A stretch of DNA of 9,331 nucleotides from Acidimicrobiaceae bacterium (GCA_030838245.1 JAUTXB010000244.1:1-9331), one strand, 5' to 3'. Numbered from the stretch's first letter, positions 1 to 6,927 are shown. Notes: generated by a model from the sequence alone, not told the origin. Made by a program: numbers and translations.

Positions 1-332
1 ATGTCCTGGCCGGATCGGGCCGGGCCGGCACGGCCGGTCACCCGGTGCACGTGGGCCAGCTGGCCAGGTTCGGCGCCGGCGACTGGATCAGCGTCCAGGC
101 CGACGACCGTCGGGGGGACGACCACCCCGACCTGGAGATCCTCGTGCTCGGCGGCCAGCCCATCGGAGAGCCCGTCGAGCACTACGGCCCCTTCGTGATG
201 AATACCCGCGCCGAGATCGCCCAGGCCATGGAGGACTTCCAGGCCGGCCGGCTCGGCACGATTCCCGAGGGTGCGCTCATGCCCCACGTGGTCGACCCCG
301 ACCCGGTCCGGGCCGAGCACACCGGCATCTGA
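1..332 (+). CDS. Pirin family protein, C-terminal part (5' end outside window)
   Basis: The open frame runs from base 3 (already coding at the edge) to a TGA at 330-332, giving about 109 residues. The sequence around LVLGGQPIGEPVEHYGPFVMNT, followed by an MEDFQAGRLG stretch, is the typical C-terminal cupin of pirins: a GG(Q/E)P-GEP-YGPFVMN block and then an E-DFQ-G-(F/L)G helix. Just inside the edge, a GHPVHVGQLARFGAGD-type segment corresponds to the pirin second-cupin strand region. Pirins are cytoplasmic double-cupin metalloproteins; some have quercetin dioxygenase activity and others modulate partner proteins. The N-terminal cupin, with the usual metal-binding His/Glu set, lies outside the window, so activity cannot be judged. 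The gene is convergent with the MDR reductase gene, with 27 nt between their stop codons. An internal GTG at 45 is only an apparent start, since the pirin homology begins before it. Family assignment is confident; the function is not. Confidence 0.85.
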   Translation, partial: VLAGSGRAGTAGHPVHVGQLARFGAGDWISVQADDRRGDDHPDLEILVLGGQPIGEPVEHYGPFVMNTRAEIAQAMEDFQAGRLGTIPEGALMPHVVDPDPVRAEHTGI

Positions 333-342
333 CCCAGCCGAT

Positions 343-356
343 CCCCGAACCCGGGG
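343..356. terminator. Small GC hairpin between convergent stop codons
   Basis: A perfect 5-bp stem CCCCG (343-347) and CGGGG (352-356) closes a 4-nt AACC loop. It sits in the 27-nt gap between the pirin stop (330-332) and the MDR reductase stop (360-362). The position fits a bidirectional terminator, but no T-tract follows on either strand. It is at best a weak or Rho-assisted terminator, and chance cannot be excluded in GC-rich DNA. Confidence 0.35.
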
Positions 357-359
357 CGC

Positions 360-1328
360 TCAAGGGGCGAGAACGAACTTCCCGAACCCCTCGCCGTCGG
401 CCATCTCTTGGAGTGCGGCCCGGGCCTCGGACAGTGGGCGGACGTCCTGGATGATCGGTCGGGTTCCCGTCGCCTCGAGGAGGGCGAGAAGGTCCACCAG
501 CTCGTCGCGAGTGCCCATGGTCGAGCCGACCACCTCGAGCTGGAGGAAGAAGACCCGGTTGAGGTCAGCCGGCGGGTTGGGGCCACTGGTGGCACCGCTC
601 ACCACGACCCGGCCTCCCGGTCGGAGCGACCGCAGGGAATGCGACCAGGTGGCCTGGCCCACGGTCTCGAGGACGACATCGACCTTGCCGGGGAGCCGCG
701 CCCCCGTCTCGAAGGCGGCATCGGCACCGGATGCCTCTGCTCGCTGGCGCTTGCCGGCGTCACGGGAGGTACACCAGACGGTGTGGCCGAGTGCCTTGGC
801 CAGGACGATGGCCGCGGTGGCCACGCCCCCACCCGCCCCTTGGACGAGGACCGTGGCCGGACCGGTCAGTCCCGACCGGCTGGTGAGCATCCGATAGGCG
901 GTCAGCCAAGCCGTGGGTACGCAGGCCGCCTCCTCGAACGACAGGCCCACCGGCTTGGGCACGACGTTGCGCTCCGGGACCAGGACCTCCTCGGCCAACG
1001 TTCCGGGGTACAGCTCGGACAGCAGGGTCCGCTTGGGGTCGAGGGTCTCGTCGCCTCCACCGGCAGCCGGGTCGCCGATAACCGAGTGGACGACGATCTC
1101 CGTGCCGTCGTCGAGGACACCGGCGCCGTCGCCGCCGAGGATCATGGGCAGGCGATCCGGGGCCAGCCCGACTCCTCGCAACGACCACAGGTCGTGATGG
1201 TTGAGCGCGCTGGCCCGCAGCGAAACCCGGACCCACCCGTCCTTGGGCTCGGGCGCCGGCCGTTCGCCGACGACCAGGCCGGACAGGGGGTCGTCCTCGG
1301 ACTGCGAGACACACGAGACTGCGAGCAC
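360..1328 (-). CDS. Zinc-independent MDR family NAD(P)H oxidoreductase (quinone reductase-like)
   Basis: This 322-residue protein has the usual length of the medium-chain dehydrogenase/reductase (MDR) quinone reductases. An N-terminal GroES-like domain (about 1-125) carries ALNHHDLW at 41-48, where zinc alcohol dehydrogenases have their catalytic Cys-GxD motif, and then GGDGAG at 65-70. The Rossmann half follows, with a glycine-rich VQGAGGGVATAAI loop at 162-174 and a SGADAAF segment (200-206) matching the family's GAD motif. The structural-zinc cysteine cluster is absent around residues 88-115, which points to the zinc-free branch. Family members reduce quinones or enoyl/unsaturated ketones with NAD(P)H in the cytoplasm; the substrate here is unknown. 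The start is a GTG at 1328, supported by GAGAGG about 8 nt upstream on the minus strand. It is the second gene of a unit with the cupin gene: the cupin TAA is 14 nt upstream, and this gene's Shine-Dalgarno lies in that gap. Confidence 0.88.
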   Translation of the reverse strand: MLAVSCVSQSEDDPLSGLVVGERPAPEPKDGWVRVSLRASALNHHDLWSLRGVGLAPDRLPMILGGDGAGVLDDGTEIVVHSVIGDPAAGGGDETLDPKRTLLSELYPGTLAEEVLVPERNVVPKPVGLSFEEAACVPTAWLTAYRMLTSRSGLTGPATVLVQGAGGGVATAAIVLAKALGHTVWCTSRDAGKRQRAEASGADAAFETGARLPGKVDVVLETVGQATWSHSLRSLRPGGRVVVSGATSGPNPPADLNRVFFLQLEVVGSTMGTRDELVDLLALLEATGTRPIIQDVRPLSEARAALQEMADGEGFGKFVLAP

Positions 1329-1342
1329 TGTGGATTCCTCTC

Positions 1343-1783
1343 TTATTGGGTCGTAGTGGGCCGGGGGCGGAAGGGGCTCAGATCGAACGAGGTCGGTATC
1401 TCGACATTCACCGTGACCCGGGGCTCGATCTCGCGACTCATGTGTCCCTGTCCCGAGCCTTGCTCGTCGAGTAGCAAGAAGTCCCCCGGGCCGAACCGGC
1501 GTTTCGATCCGTCGCCGACTTCCAGTTCCAGGATGCCCCGGACCGTCACCTGGAGCGAGCGGCCGGGTGAGAAGTGGAAGGGATGGTCGCCGCCGGGTGG
1601 GGTGACCCGAAAGGACATCTCGGAAGCGGGTAGGCGGGCCATGAAACCGATCGATCGTCCGGCGATGGTCGGCGCCGGGTGGCCGAAGAATTCCTCGAGC
1701 GGCACCGACAGGTCCTCGAAGTGCGACTGGCCGTCGTCGCCGGCGTAGATCCGGGTGATGGGTACCGAACTGGATTCGGCCAT
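1343..1783 (-). CDS. Small single-domain cupin protein
   Basis: This 146-residue protein starts at an ATG (1783) preceded by a strong GAGGAG Shine-Dalgarno about 7 nt away. The frame stays open upstream to 2194, but that extension is low-complexity and lacks family features, so I reject it. The core is one cupin beta-barrel: HPFHFSPG (67-74), then strands ending LELEVGDGS (85-93), then FGPGDFLLLDE (97-107) with QGH ending at 114. His67, His70 and His114 are candidate metal ligands, although the usual Glu and second His of classic cupin motif 1 are not clearly in place. Such proteins serve as small dioxygenases, isomerases or ligand-binding stability factors in the cytoplasm. The gene is first in a two-gene minus-strand unit ahead of the MDR reductase and is divergent from the importer, so it may act on a compound handled by that reductase. 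The exact reaction is not recognisable. Confidence 0.8.
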   Translation of the reverse strand: MAESSSVPITRIYAGDDGQSHFEDLSVPLEEFFGHPAPTIAGRSIGFMARLPASEMSFRVTPPGGDHPFHFSPGRSLQVTVRGILELEVGDGSKRRFGPGDFLLLDEQGSGQGHMSREIEPRVTVNVEIPTSFDLSPFRPRPTTTQ

Positions 1784-1836
1784 GCCTTGTCTCCTCTCCG
1801 CCCCGACGCGCCGAAACTCACATCGACCCGGGGCTT

Positions 1837-1900
1837 CCGCCCGTGCGGCGACGATAACGGAAGGGCAGCGGCGTCGGCCAAGCGTGGCCGCCCGTGCGGC
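1837..1900. repeat. Two direct copies of a 13-bp palindromic motif
   Basis: CCGCCCGTGCGGC occurs identically at 1837-1849 and 1888-1900. Each copy contains the dyad CCGC-CCGT-GCGG, and the second extends to GCCGC-CCGT-GCGGC. The start-to-start distance is 51 bp, close to five helical turns, so bound proteins could lie on one face of the DNA. The copies flank the candidate minus-strand promoter of the cupin-MDR unit. The role as an operator pair is inference; the repeat itself is directly visible. Confidence 0.55.
1851..1881 (-). promoter_or_regulatory. Candidate promoter for the cupin-MDR unit
   Basis: On the minus strand, TTGGCC (1876-1881) and TATCGT (1851-1856) are separated by 19 nt. They resemble a weak -35 and an actinobacterial TANNNT -10. 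Transcription would begin near 1844, leaving a leader of about 60 nt before the cupin ATG at 1783. One copy of the 13-bp palindrome would overlap the start site and the other would lie just upstream of the -35. The spacing is longer than ideal, so this is tentative. Confidence 0.3.
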
Positions 1901-2004
1901 TTTCGGTGGGAACCCGACTCCATCGCTTGGTGGGACAACCGTTGCCCGCAGCACGACGCCATGTCGGGCTACGGGCCACAACGTCGGGGTCAGGGAGCGG
2001 GCAA

Positions 2005-2020
2005 CCATCGTGTGCGATGG
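2005..2020. promoter_or_regulatory. 16-bp dyad, possible operator
   Basis: CCATCG (2005-2010) and CGATGG (2015-2020) are perfect inverted repeats around TGTG. The site lies about 50 bp upstream of the proposed -35 of the importer operon, a common position for an activator site. No cognate regulator is in the window, so assignment as an operator is inference. Confidence 0.35.
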
Positions 2021-2067
2021 ACCGTTCTGAGCCCTCTCGTGCGTGATGTGGCTCTGACAAGAACCTG

Positions 2068-2097
2068 TTGCATTGTTCAGGGCGAGCGTCTTAGTCT
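2068..2097 (+). promoter_or_regulatory. Candidate promoter for the ABC importer operon
   Basis: TTGCAT (2068-2073) and TAGTCT (2092-2097) are separated by 18 nt, matching a -35 and a TANNNT -10. Transcription from about 2104 would give a leader of roughly 48 nt up to the ATG at 2152, with the G-rich Shine-Dalgarno at 2141-2147. The imperfect inverted repeat CTGACAA/TTGTTCAG (2054-2080) overlaps the -35, as a repressor site might. Confidence 0.4.
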
Positions 2098-2151
2098 GCT
2101 CTGGACCACTTCGGTCGACCTCGACGATCAGCCGGGGAGCAGGGGGGAAAC

Positions 2152-3414
2152 ATGAGGGTTGGCAGCGGCAGGATCGTGACCTGTGGTCTGGCACTGGCTA
2201 TCGGTGTCGCGACACTCTCATTGGGAGCGACCTCCTCGGCCGCCGGGGCGGCCACCCCCTCGGCCACGCCGGGATTGACGGCGACGTCGATCACCGTCGG
2301 CTCGATCAGTGACATTTCGTCCCCCATCCCTGGTCTGTTCCAGGGGGCCAAGGTCGGTGCCCAGGCCTACTTCAACTACATCAACAGCCAGGGTGGTGTG
2401 AACGGGCGGAAGATCATCCTGGACGGCCGGGACAGCGCCTTCTCCTCGGGCACGGTGGCCTCCGAGGCTGACAGCATCGCCAAGAACGACTTCGCGTTCG
2501 TCGGGGGCTACTCGCTGCTCGACAGTGCCGAGCAGCCGGCCATTGACGCCAACAAGGTTCCCATGATCGCCCAAGTCCTGAGCCCGGCGCTGTTCCCCGA
2601 CGGAAATGTGTACTCGGCCATCCCCGAGGTCACGGGGGGCGCGGCCAACGGCCCATTCAAGTGGTTCAAGTCCCAGAACCCGGCGGCCGTCAAGGGTGTC
2701 GGGTTCATCGGGTCCAACGCGGCCGCCTCCGCTATCGCCTCCGAGCAGGTCTACCGGAACTTGACCTACAACCTGGGCTACAAGTGGGTGTACTCCCGTG
2801 ACGCCGGCTACACCGAGACCTCGTTTCTGTCCGACATCATAAAGATGAAGAGCGCTGGGGTGAAGATGGTGCTCGAGATCGTCGAGGGCCCGGCCGAGAT
2901 ATCGACCATGGCCCAGGAGATCAAGCAACAGGGACTCAACGTGCCACTCATGACCGGAGCGGGCACCTACTCGGCGGCGTTCAATCCAGGGTCGGCCGGC
3001 AACGGCACCTTGCTGTTCACCGTGACTTCCCTCTACCGGGGCGAGGATGCCAAGGTCATCCCAGCGGTGGCCACCTTCGACAAATGGGTCAAGAAAGCTG
3101 ACCCGCAGACCAGCTTGGACTTGTTCACCCTGGACGGCTGGATCAATGCCCAACTGTTCGTGCAGGCGCTCAAGGCCGCCGGTCCCAACCCGACGCGGGC
3201 CGGCCTGACTGCCCAGCTCAACAAGATCAACTCGTTCAATGCCAGCGGGCTGATCTCGGTGCAGAACCCGGCCCAGAAGATCCCCGGTCAGTGCTGGCTC
3301 GCCGCCAAGTACACCAACGGCAAGTGGCTGCGGATAAGCCCTGACCCCAAGGCGGCGTTCGTCTGCAACCCCGAGGGCTTCTTCCCCGCCAGCTACAAGG
3401 GCATCTCACGCTGA
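2152..3414 (+). CDS. ABC transporter substrate-binding protein, HAAT (LivJ/LivK-like) family
   Basis: This 420-residue secreted protein is the binding component of the importer. It has an N-terminal signal peptide: basic start, hydrophobic core about 8-26, and an AAGA-A cleavage site near 31-34. A type I periplasmic-binding fold (Peripla_BP_6) follows, beginning TSITVGSISDISSP (45-58). Family hallmarks are the GAKVGAQAYFNYINSQGGVNGRKI stretch (65-88, the usual 'A-YFN-IN--GGVNGRKI' block), FVGGYS (116-121), VGFIGSN (183-189) and LDGWINAQLFVQALKAAG (327-344). Cys381 and Cys405 near the C-terminus probably form a disulfide. There is no lipobox: the only early cysteine, Cys11, has no L-x-x upstream context. 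That is unusual for a single-membrane bacterium, where binding proteins are normally lipid-anchored. The start is an ATG with AGGGGGG upstream, and the permease gene follows after 31 nt. The substrate is not readable from sequence: branched-chain amino acids, amides, short organic acids or aromatics are all known for this family. Confidence 0.92.
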   Translation: MRVGSGRIVTCGLALAIGVATLSLGATSSAAGAATPSATPGLTATSITVGSISDISSPIPGLFQGAKVGAQAYFNYINSQGGVNGRKIILDGRDSAFSSGTVASEADSIAKNDFAFVGGYSLLDSAEQPAIDANKVPMIAQVLSPALFPDGNVYSAIPEVTGGAANGPFKWFKSQNPAAVKGVGFIGSNAAASAIASEQVYRNLTYNLGYKWVYSRDAGYTETSFLSDIIKMKSAGVKMVLEIVEGPAEISTMAQEIKQQGLNVPLMTGAGTYSAAFNPGSAGNGTLLFTVTSLYRGEDAKVIPAVATFDKWVKKADPQTSLDLFTLDGWINAQLFVQALKAAGPNPTRAGLTAQLNKINSFNASGLISVQNPAQKIPGQCWLAAKYTNGKWLRISPDPKAAFVCNPEGFFPASYKGISR

Positions 3415-3445
3415 GTAGGGTCGAGAGAGTGGAGGCCGAGGGGCG

Positions 3446-5377
3446 ATGACCGAGTTCCTCAGCTTGTTGGTGACCGGCGTGGTCACCGGGTCCATCTATG
3501 CAGTGACGGCCAGCGGCCTGGTGGTCACGTACAACGCCACCGGTGTCTTCAACTTCGCTCACGGCGCGGTCGGGATGTTCCTGGCCTATCTGTACTGGCA
3601 GCTGTGGCAGGGCTGGGGATGGGACCCGGTCCTGTCCCTCGTCGTCGTCTTGGTGGTCGTCGCCCCGCTGTTCGCCCTGGCCATCGAACGTGTGCTGATG
3701 CGCCCGCTCTACGGGTCATCGCTCAACACCATGATCGTGGTCACCCTGGGTATGTTCTTGATCCTCTATGGGTTGACCAGCACCAACTGGAACCAGACCG
3801 TGGTGCGGAACCTTCCGTCCTGGTTCGCCAGCGACCAGCTCGACGTCCTCAACGTCAATCTCACCTACGAGCAGCTCATCACCATCGGCTGCGCGGTGGG
3901 GGTGGCCGGCGGCCTCTGGGTGTTGTTCAAGCGGACCCGGCTCGGTGTCTCCATGCGGGCGGTGGTCGACGACCCGGCACTGGCCTCGATGACCGGCGCA
4001 CGATCGAGCCGCATCTCCGGGTTCGCCTGGATGATCGGCTTCATGCTGGCCGGGCTGGCCGGCATCTTGTTGGCCCCGGGCACGGGAATGAGCATCCAGA
4101 TCCTGTCGGAGCTGGTGATCTTCGGCTATGCCGCGGCCATCGTCGGACGGTTACGCAGCCTCCCGCTCACGTTCGTGGGGGCCATGATCCTCGGGGTGGG
4201 TGAGTCGATGGCCGTCGGCTATGTCCCATCCAGCGCCCTCAATGATGTCACCGCCGTGCTACCCATGGGCCTGCTGATCGTCGCCTTGCTCATCCTTCCC
4301 CAGGCCAAGCTGTCCGTCGGTCGCGTGGTGCGCCTCCGGGCCCCCCGGGTGCCCTCCCTCACCACGACCCTGGTCAGTGGCGTGGTCCTGGTCGGGGTCA
4401 GTGCGCTGCTGTCCTCGGTGATCACCGGCAACAACCTGTACACGCTGGGGCTGGCCCTGGCCATCGGCCTGGCCGCCCTGTCGCTCGTCCTGCTCTCCGG
4501 CTACGGCGGGCAGGCCTGGCTGTGCCAGTTCACCTTCATCGGCCTGGGATGTTGGGCCATGAGCAAGGTGGACGGTGGGAGCTCCATCCTCGGCGTCCTG
4601 GCCGCCATCGGGCTGTGCGCCGCCGCCGGGGGGCTGCTCGCCCTCCCTGCCCTGCGGCTGCGCGGCCTGTACATGGCGCTGGCCACCCTGGCCTTCGCCG
4701 CCCTCATGGACAGCATCTTCTTCATCAACCCGTCGGTGGTGAGCGGCGGGTCGCTCACCGTCGGGCGCCCCGACATCTTCGGCCTGCGTTTCACCTCCGA
4801 CCGATCGTTCATCCTGCTCCTCGCCATCGTGTTCGCCCTGTGCCTCATCGGGGTGGGTGCGTTGCGACGAGGCCCCTTCGGGCGCCGGCTGGTGGCCATG
4901 AGCGACAGCCAGGCGGCGTGCGCGACCGTGGGGATGAACATCACCAGCACCAAGCTGGCTGTCTTCATCCTCTCGGGCGGCCTGGCCGGACTGGCCGGCG
5001 CTCTCTACGGCGGCATGTCCAGGACGGTGTCGGTGTCCCAGTTCAGCTTTGTCAACTCGATGGTGCTCTTCGTCGCCGTGGTCCTGGCCGGGGTCACCAT
5101 CTTGAGCGGTTCGGTGCAGGCCGGTGTGGGCCTGGCCTTCGCCCCGCTGATCGGCCAGCACATCCCCTCGATCTCCGGGTTCACCTACATCCTCTTCGGC
5201 GTGGGCATCGTGGCCGTAGGCCGCAATCCATACGGCATGGGAAGGGTCTACTCCGACGTCGGTACGTGGTGGGACCGGCGCCGGGCCGACCGGAGCGCCG
5301 ATGACCAGGTGACCGGGAGCCCGCCCACCGGTGTCACCGGGTCACCCCTTGCCGGACAGGTACCGTCCGTTGGCTGA
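3446..5377 (+). CDS. Fused branched-chain amino acid-type ABC permease (LivH-LivM fusion)
   Basis: This 643-residue membrane protein is about the sum of LivH and LivM, which are normally separate. Residues 1 to about 288 are LivH-like: GSIYAVTASGLVVTYNATG (15-33), NFAHGAVGMFLAY (36-48), RTRLGVSMRAVVDDPALA (163-180) and LAGLAGILLAPG (201-212). A short basic linker (about 288-303) leads into a LivM-like half: LSLVLLSGYGGQ (345-356), LRLRGLYMALATLAF (403-417), GPFGRRLVAMSDSQAA (476-491) and LSGGLAGLAGALYGG (509-523). Each half has multiple hydrophobic membrane spans, and together they form the transmembrane pore. The soluble tail (about 604-643) is rich in Gly, Pro, Ser and Thr, repeats TGSP twice, and is encoded partly in the overlap with the next gene. 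The ATG start has GGAGG at 3431-3435, 10 nt upstream. Co-transcription with the flanking genes is very likely. Confidence 0.92.
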   Translation: MTEFLSLLVTGVVTGSIYAVTASGLVVTYNATGVFNFAHGAVGMFLAYLYWQLWQGWGWDPVLSLVVVLVVVAPLFALAIERVLMRPLYGSSLNTMIVVTLGMFLILYGLTSTNWNQTVVRNLPSWFASDQLDVLNVNLTYEQLITIGCAVGVAGGLWVLFKRTRLGVSMRAVVDDPALASMTGARSSRISGFAWMIGFMLAGLAGILLAPGTGMSIQILSELVIFGYAAAIVGRLRSLPLTFVGAMILGVGESMAVGYVPSSALNDVTAVLPMGLLIVALLILPQAKLSVGRVVRLRAPRVPSLTTTLVSGVVLVGVSALLSSVITGNNLYTLGLALAIGLAALSLVLLSGYGGQAWLCQFTFIGLGCWAMSKVDGGSSILGVLAAIGLCAAAGGLLALPALRLRGLYMALATLAFAALMDSIFFINPSVVSGGSLTVGRPDIFGLRFTSDRSFILLLAIVFALCLIGVGALRRGPFGRRLVAMSDSQAACATVGMNITSTKLAVFILSGGLAGLAGALYGGMSRTVSVSQFSFVNSMVLFVAVVLAGVTILSGSVQAGVGLAFAPLIGQHIPSISGFTYILFGVGIVAVGRNPYGMGRVYSDVGTWWDRRRADRSADDQVTGSPPTGVTGSPLAGQVPSVG

Positions 5378-6914
5378 GGCCCGAACAGCAGCCGTGGCCG
5401 CCCCGTTGTTGATGGTCTCGGAGGTCTCCGTGCGTTTCGGCGGTTTGCAGGCGCTCGATGCAGTGGATCTCGAGGTGGCGGGCGGCGAGATCCACGGCCT
5501 GATCGGTCCGAACGGCGCGGGGAAGACGACGCTGTTCAATGTCATCACCGGGTTGCAGAGCCCCACTCAGGGCCGGGTCCACCTGGGCACCCACGACGTG
5601 ACCCGAGCCAAGCCCCACGTGCGATCGCGCCTGGGCCTGGGCCGGACGTTCCAGCGCTTGGAGCTGTTCGGCACCCTGACGGCCAGGGAGAACGTGCAGA
5701 TGGCGGCCGAGGTCCAACGATCCAAGCTCACCTCGGGGCGGACGCCGGCCCAGGAAGCGGTGTTCCAACTCGACCGCGTCGGCATCCTGCATGTCGCCGA
5801 CGAGCCGACCGACTCGCTGCCCACCGGCCTGGCCCGGCTGGTCGAGGTGGCCCGGGCCCTGGCCACCTCGCCCAACACGTTGTTGTTGGACGAGCCCAGC
5901 TCGGGTCTCGACGCAACCGAGACCCACGGCTTGGGCGAGGTTCTGGCCCAGCTGGCCGCCGAGGGCATGGCCATCTTGTTGGTCGAGCACGACATGTCCC
6001 TGGTCATGGGGGTCTGTGCCCGGGTGGATGTGCTGGACAACGGTCGGGTCATCGCCCGGGGCGATCCGGTGTCGGTGCGAGCCAACCCCGACGTACAAGA
6101 GGCCTACCTCGGCGGCGATGCCCCCGCTGCTCCCGGGGACGCGCCGGTGGCGGCGGTCCGGGCCGGGAGCCCAACCAGGGCGCCCCGGCCTCGTTCGGAG
6201 GAGATGGCTCTGTCGGCCTCGGGCCTTCGGGCGGCATACGGCCGGATCGAGGTGCTCCATGGTGTCTCGCTCGAGGTACCCAAGGGCTCGGCCTTGGCCC
6301 TGCTCGGCCCCAACGGGGCGGGAAAGACGACTCTGCTCAAGGCCATGTCGGGACAGCTGCCCCTCACCGCCGGGACCGTCCAGGTACGGGGGAGCGAGCT
6401 GGGTCGAAACGCAACTGAGCGCCTGGCCCGGTCCGGTGTCTGCATGATCCCCGAGGGCCGTTCGATCTTCCCCAACCTGACCGTGACCGAGAACCTGCTC
6501 ATGTACACCTTCCGGCGTTCGGGGCTGAAGAGTGCCCGGGTGGAGGAGCGGGCCATTGAGCGGTTCCCCGTTCTCGGCGGACGGCGAAAGCAGTTGGCCG
6601 GCACCCTGTCGGGGGGCGAGCAACGGATGCTCTCGATGGCACGTGCCCTCACTACCGACCCTGACATCCTGCTTCTCGATGAGCTGTCGATGGGATTGGC
6701 CCCCTTGATCGTCGAGGAGCTCTACGGGTTCGTGGGTCAGCTGGTGGCGTCCGAACAGCTGACGATCGTCATGGTCGAACAGTTCGTGCAAACCGCACTG
6801 TCCATCGCCGACCGGGCGGCCATCATGGTCAACGGCGAGCTGGTCAAAGAGGGCGAGCCGGACGAGATCCGCAACGAGGTGGTCGGCGCCTACCTCGGTG
6901 CCGAAGCCGGCTGA
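5331..6914 (+). CDS. Fused ABC transporter ATP-binding protein (LivG-LivF fusion)
   Basis: This cytoplasmic ATPase has two nucleotide-binding domains and powers the upstream permease. Domain 1 (about 26-262) is LivG-like: Walker A GPNGAGKTT (59-67), Q-loop RTFQ (105-108), Walker B LLLDEP (184-189), D-loop SGLD and switch His220 in VEHD. Its signature reads LPTGLAR (163-169) rather than an LSGGQ-type motif, so it is degenerate. After an Ala/Pro/Arg-rich linker (about 263-292), domain 2 (about 293-527) is LivF-like: Walker A (326-334), IPEGRSIFPNLTV (373-385), canonical LSGGEQR (426-432), LLLDE (447-451) and VEQ (482-484), where LivF proteins normally have Gln instead of the switch His. The GTG at 5331 lies inside the permease gene (47-bp overlap) with only a weak GGGAG upstream. 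TTG 5370 or ATG 5412 are alternative starts, and homology begins at about residue 26. The gene is convergent with the reductase gene, 13 nt away. Confidence 0.9.
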   Translation: MSPGHPLPDRYRPLAEARTAAVAAPLLMVSEVSVRFGGLQALDAVDLEVAGGEIHGLIGPNGAGKTTLFNVITGLQSPTQGRVHLGTHDVTRAKPHVRSRLGLGRTFQRLELFGTLTARENVQMAAEVQRSKLTSGRTPAQEAVFQLDRVGILHVADEPTDSLPTGLARLVEVARALATSPNTLLLDEPSSGLDATETHGLGEVLAQLAAEGMAILLVEHDMSLVMGVCARVDVLDNGRVIARGDPVSVRANPDVQEAYLGGDAPAAPGDAPVAAVRAGSPTRAPRPRSEEMALSASGLRAAYGRIEVLHGVSLEVPKGSALALLGPNGAGKTTLLKAMSGQLPLTAGTVQVRGSELGRNATERLARSGVCMIPEGRSIFPNLTVTENLLMYTFRRSGLKSARVEERAIERFPVLGGRRKQLAGTLSGGEQRMLSMARALTTDPDILLLDELSMGLAPLIVEELYGFVGQLVASEQLTIVMVEQFVQTALSIADRAAIMVNGELVKEGEPDEIRNEVVGAYLGAEAG

Positions 6915-6927
6915 GCCACTCCGCCTC

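Larger units (their letters stand above)
1784..2151. promoter_or_regulatory. Divergent intergenic control region between cupin-MDR unit and ABC importer
   Basis: This 368-bp gap separates two divergent units and holds no convincing gene. Apparent open frames crossing it lack family features. It contains Shine-Dalgarno sites for both flanking genes (GAGGAG for the cupin; AGGGGGG at 2141-2147 for the binding protein). It also holds candidate promoters in both directions, two copies of a 13-bp palindromic motif (1837-1849 and 1888-1900), and a quasi-palindrome GGACAAC-C-GTTGCCC (1933-1947, 6 of 7 pairs). A perfect dyad lies at 2005-2020. An imperfect inverted repeat CTGACAA (2054-2060) / TTGTTCAG (2073-2080) overlaps the proposed -35 of the importer. 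This many dyads suggests transcription-factor control, but no regulator gene is present in the window. Confidence 0.6.

Noticed and set aside
408..1748. Plus-strand open frame of 446 codons opposite the MDR and cupin genes
   Set aside because: It is antisense to two genes with clear family motifs and ribosome-binding sites, and shows no coherent domain.
1784..2194. N-terminal extension of the cupin protein (about 137 extra codons)
   Set aside because: The extension has no cupin homology, crosses the importer's proposed promoter and start, and a strong Shine-Dalgarno lies directly before the ATG at 1783.
4259..5161. Minus-strand open frame opposite the permease
   Set aside because: Extremely rich in Gln, Gly, His and Glu, the expected antisense of hydrophobic GC-rich codons. 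Not a plausible protein.
5334..6791. Long minus-strand open frame (485 codons) opposite the ATPase fusion gene
   Set aside because: Composition is biased to Gly, Gln, His and Arg with no domain features; it mirrors the codon structure of the real plus-strand gene.
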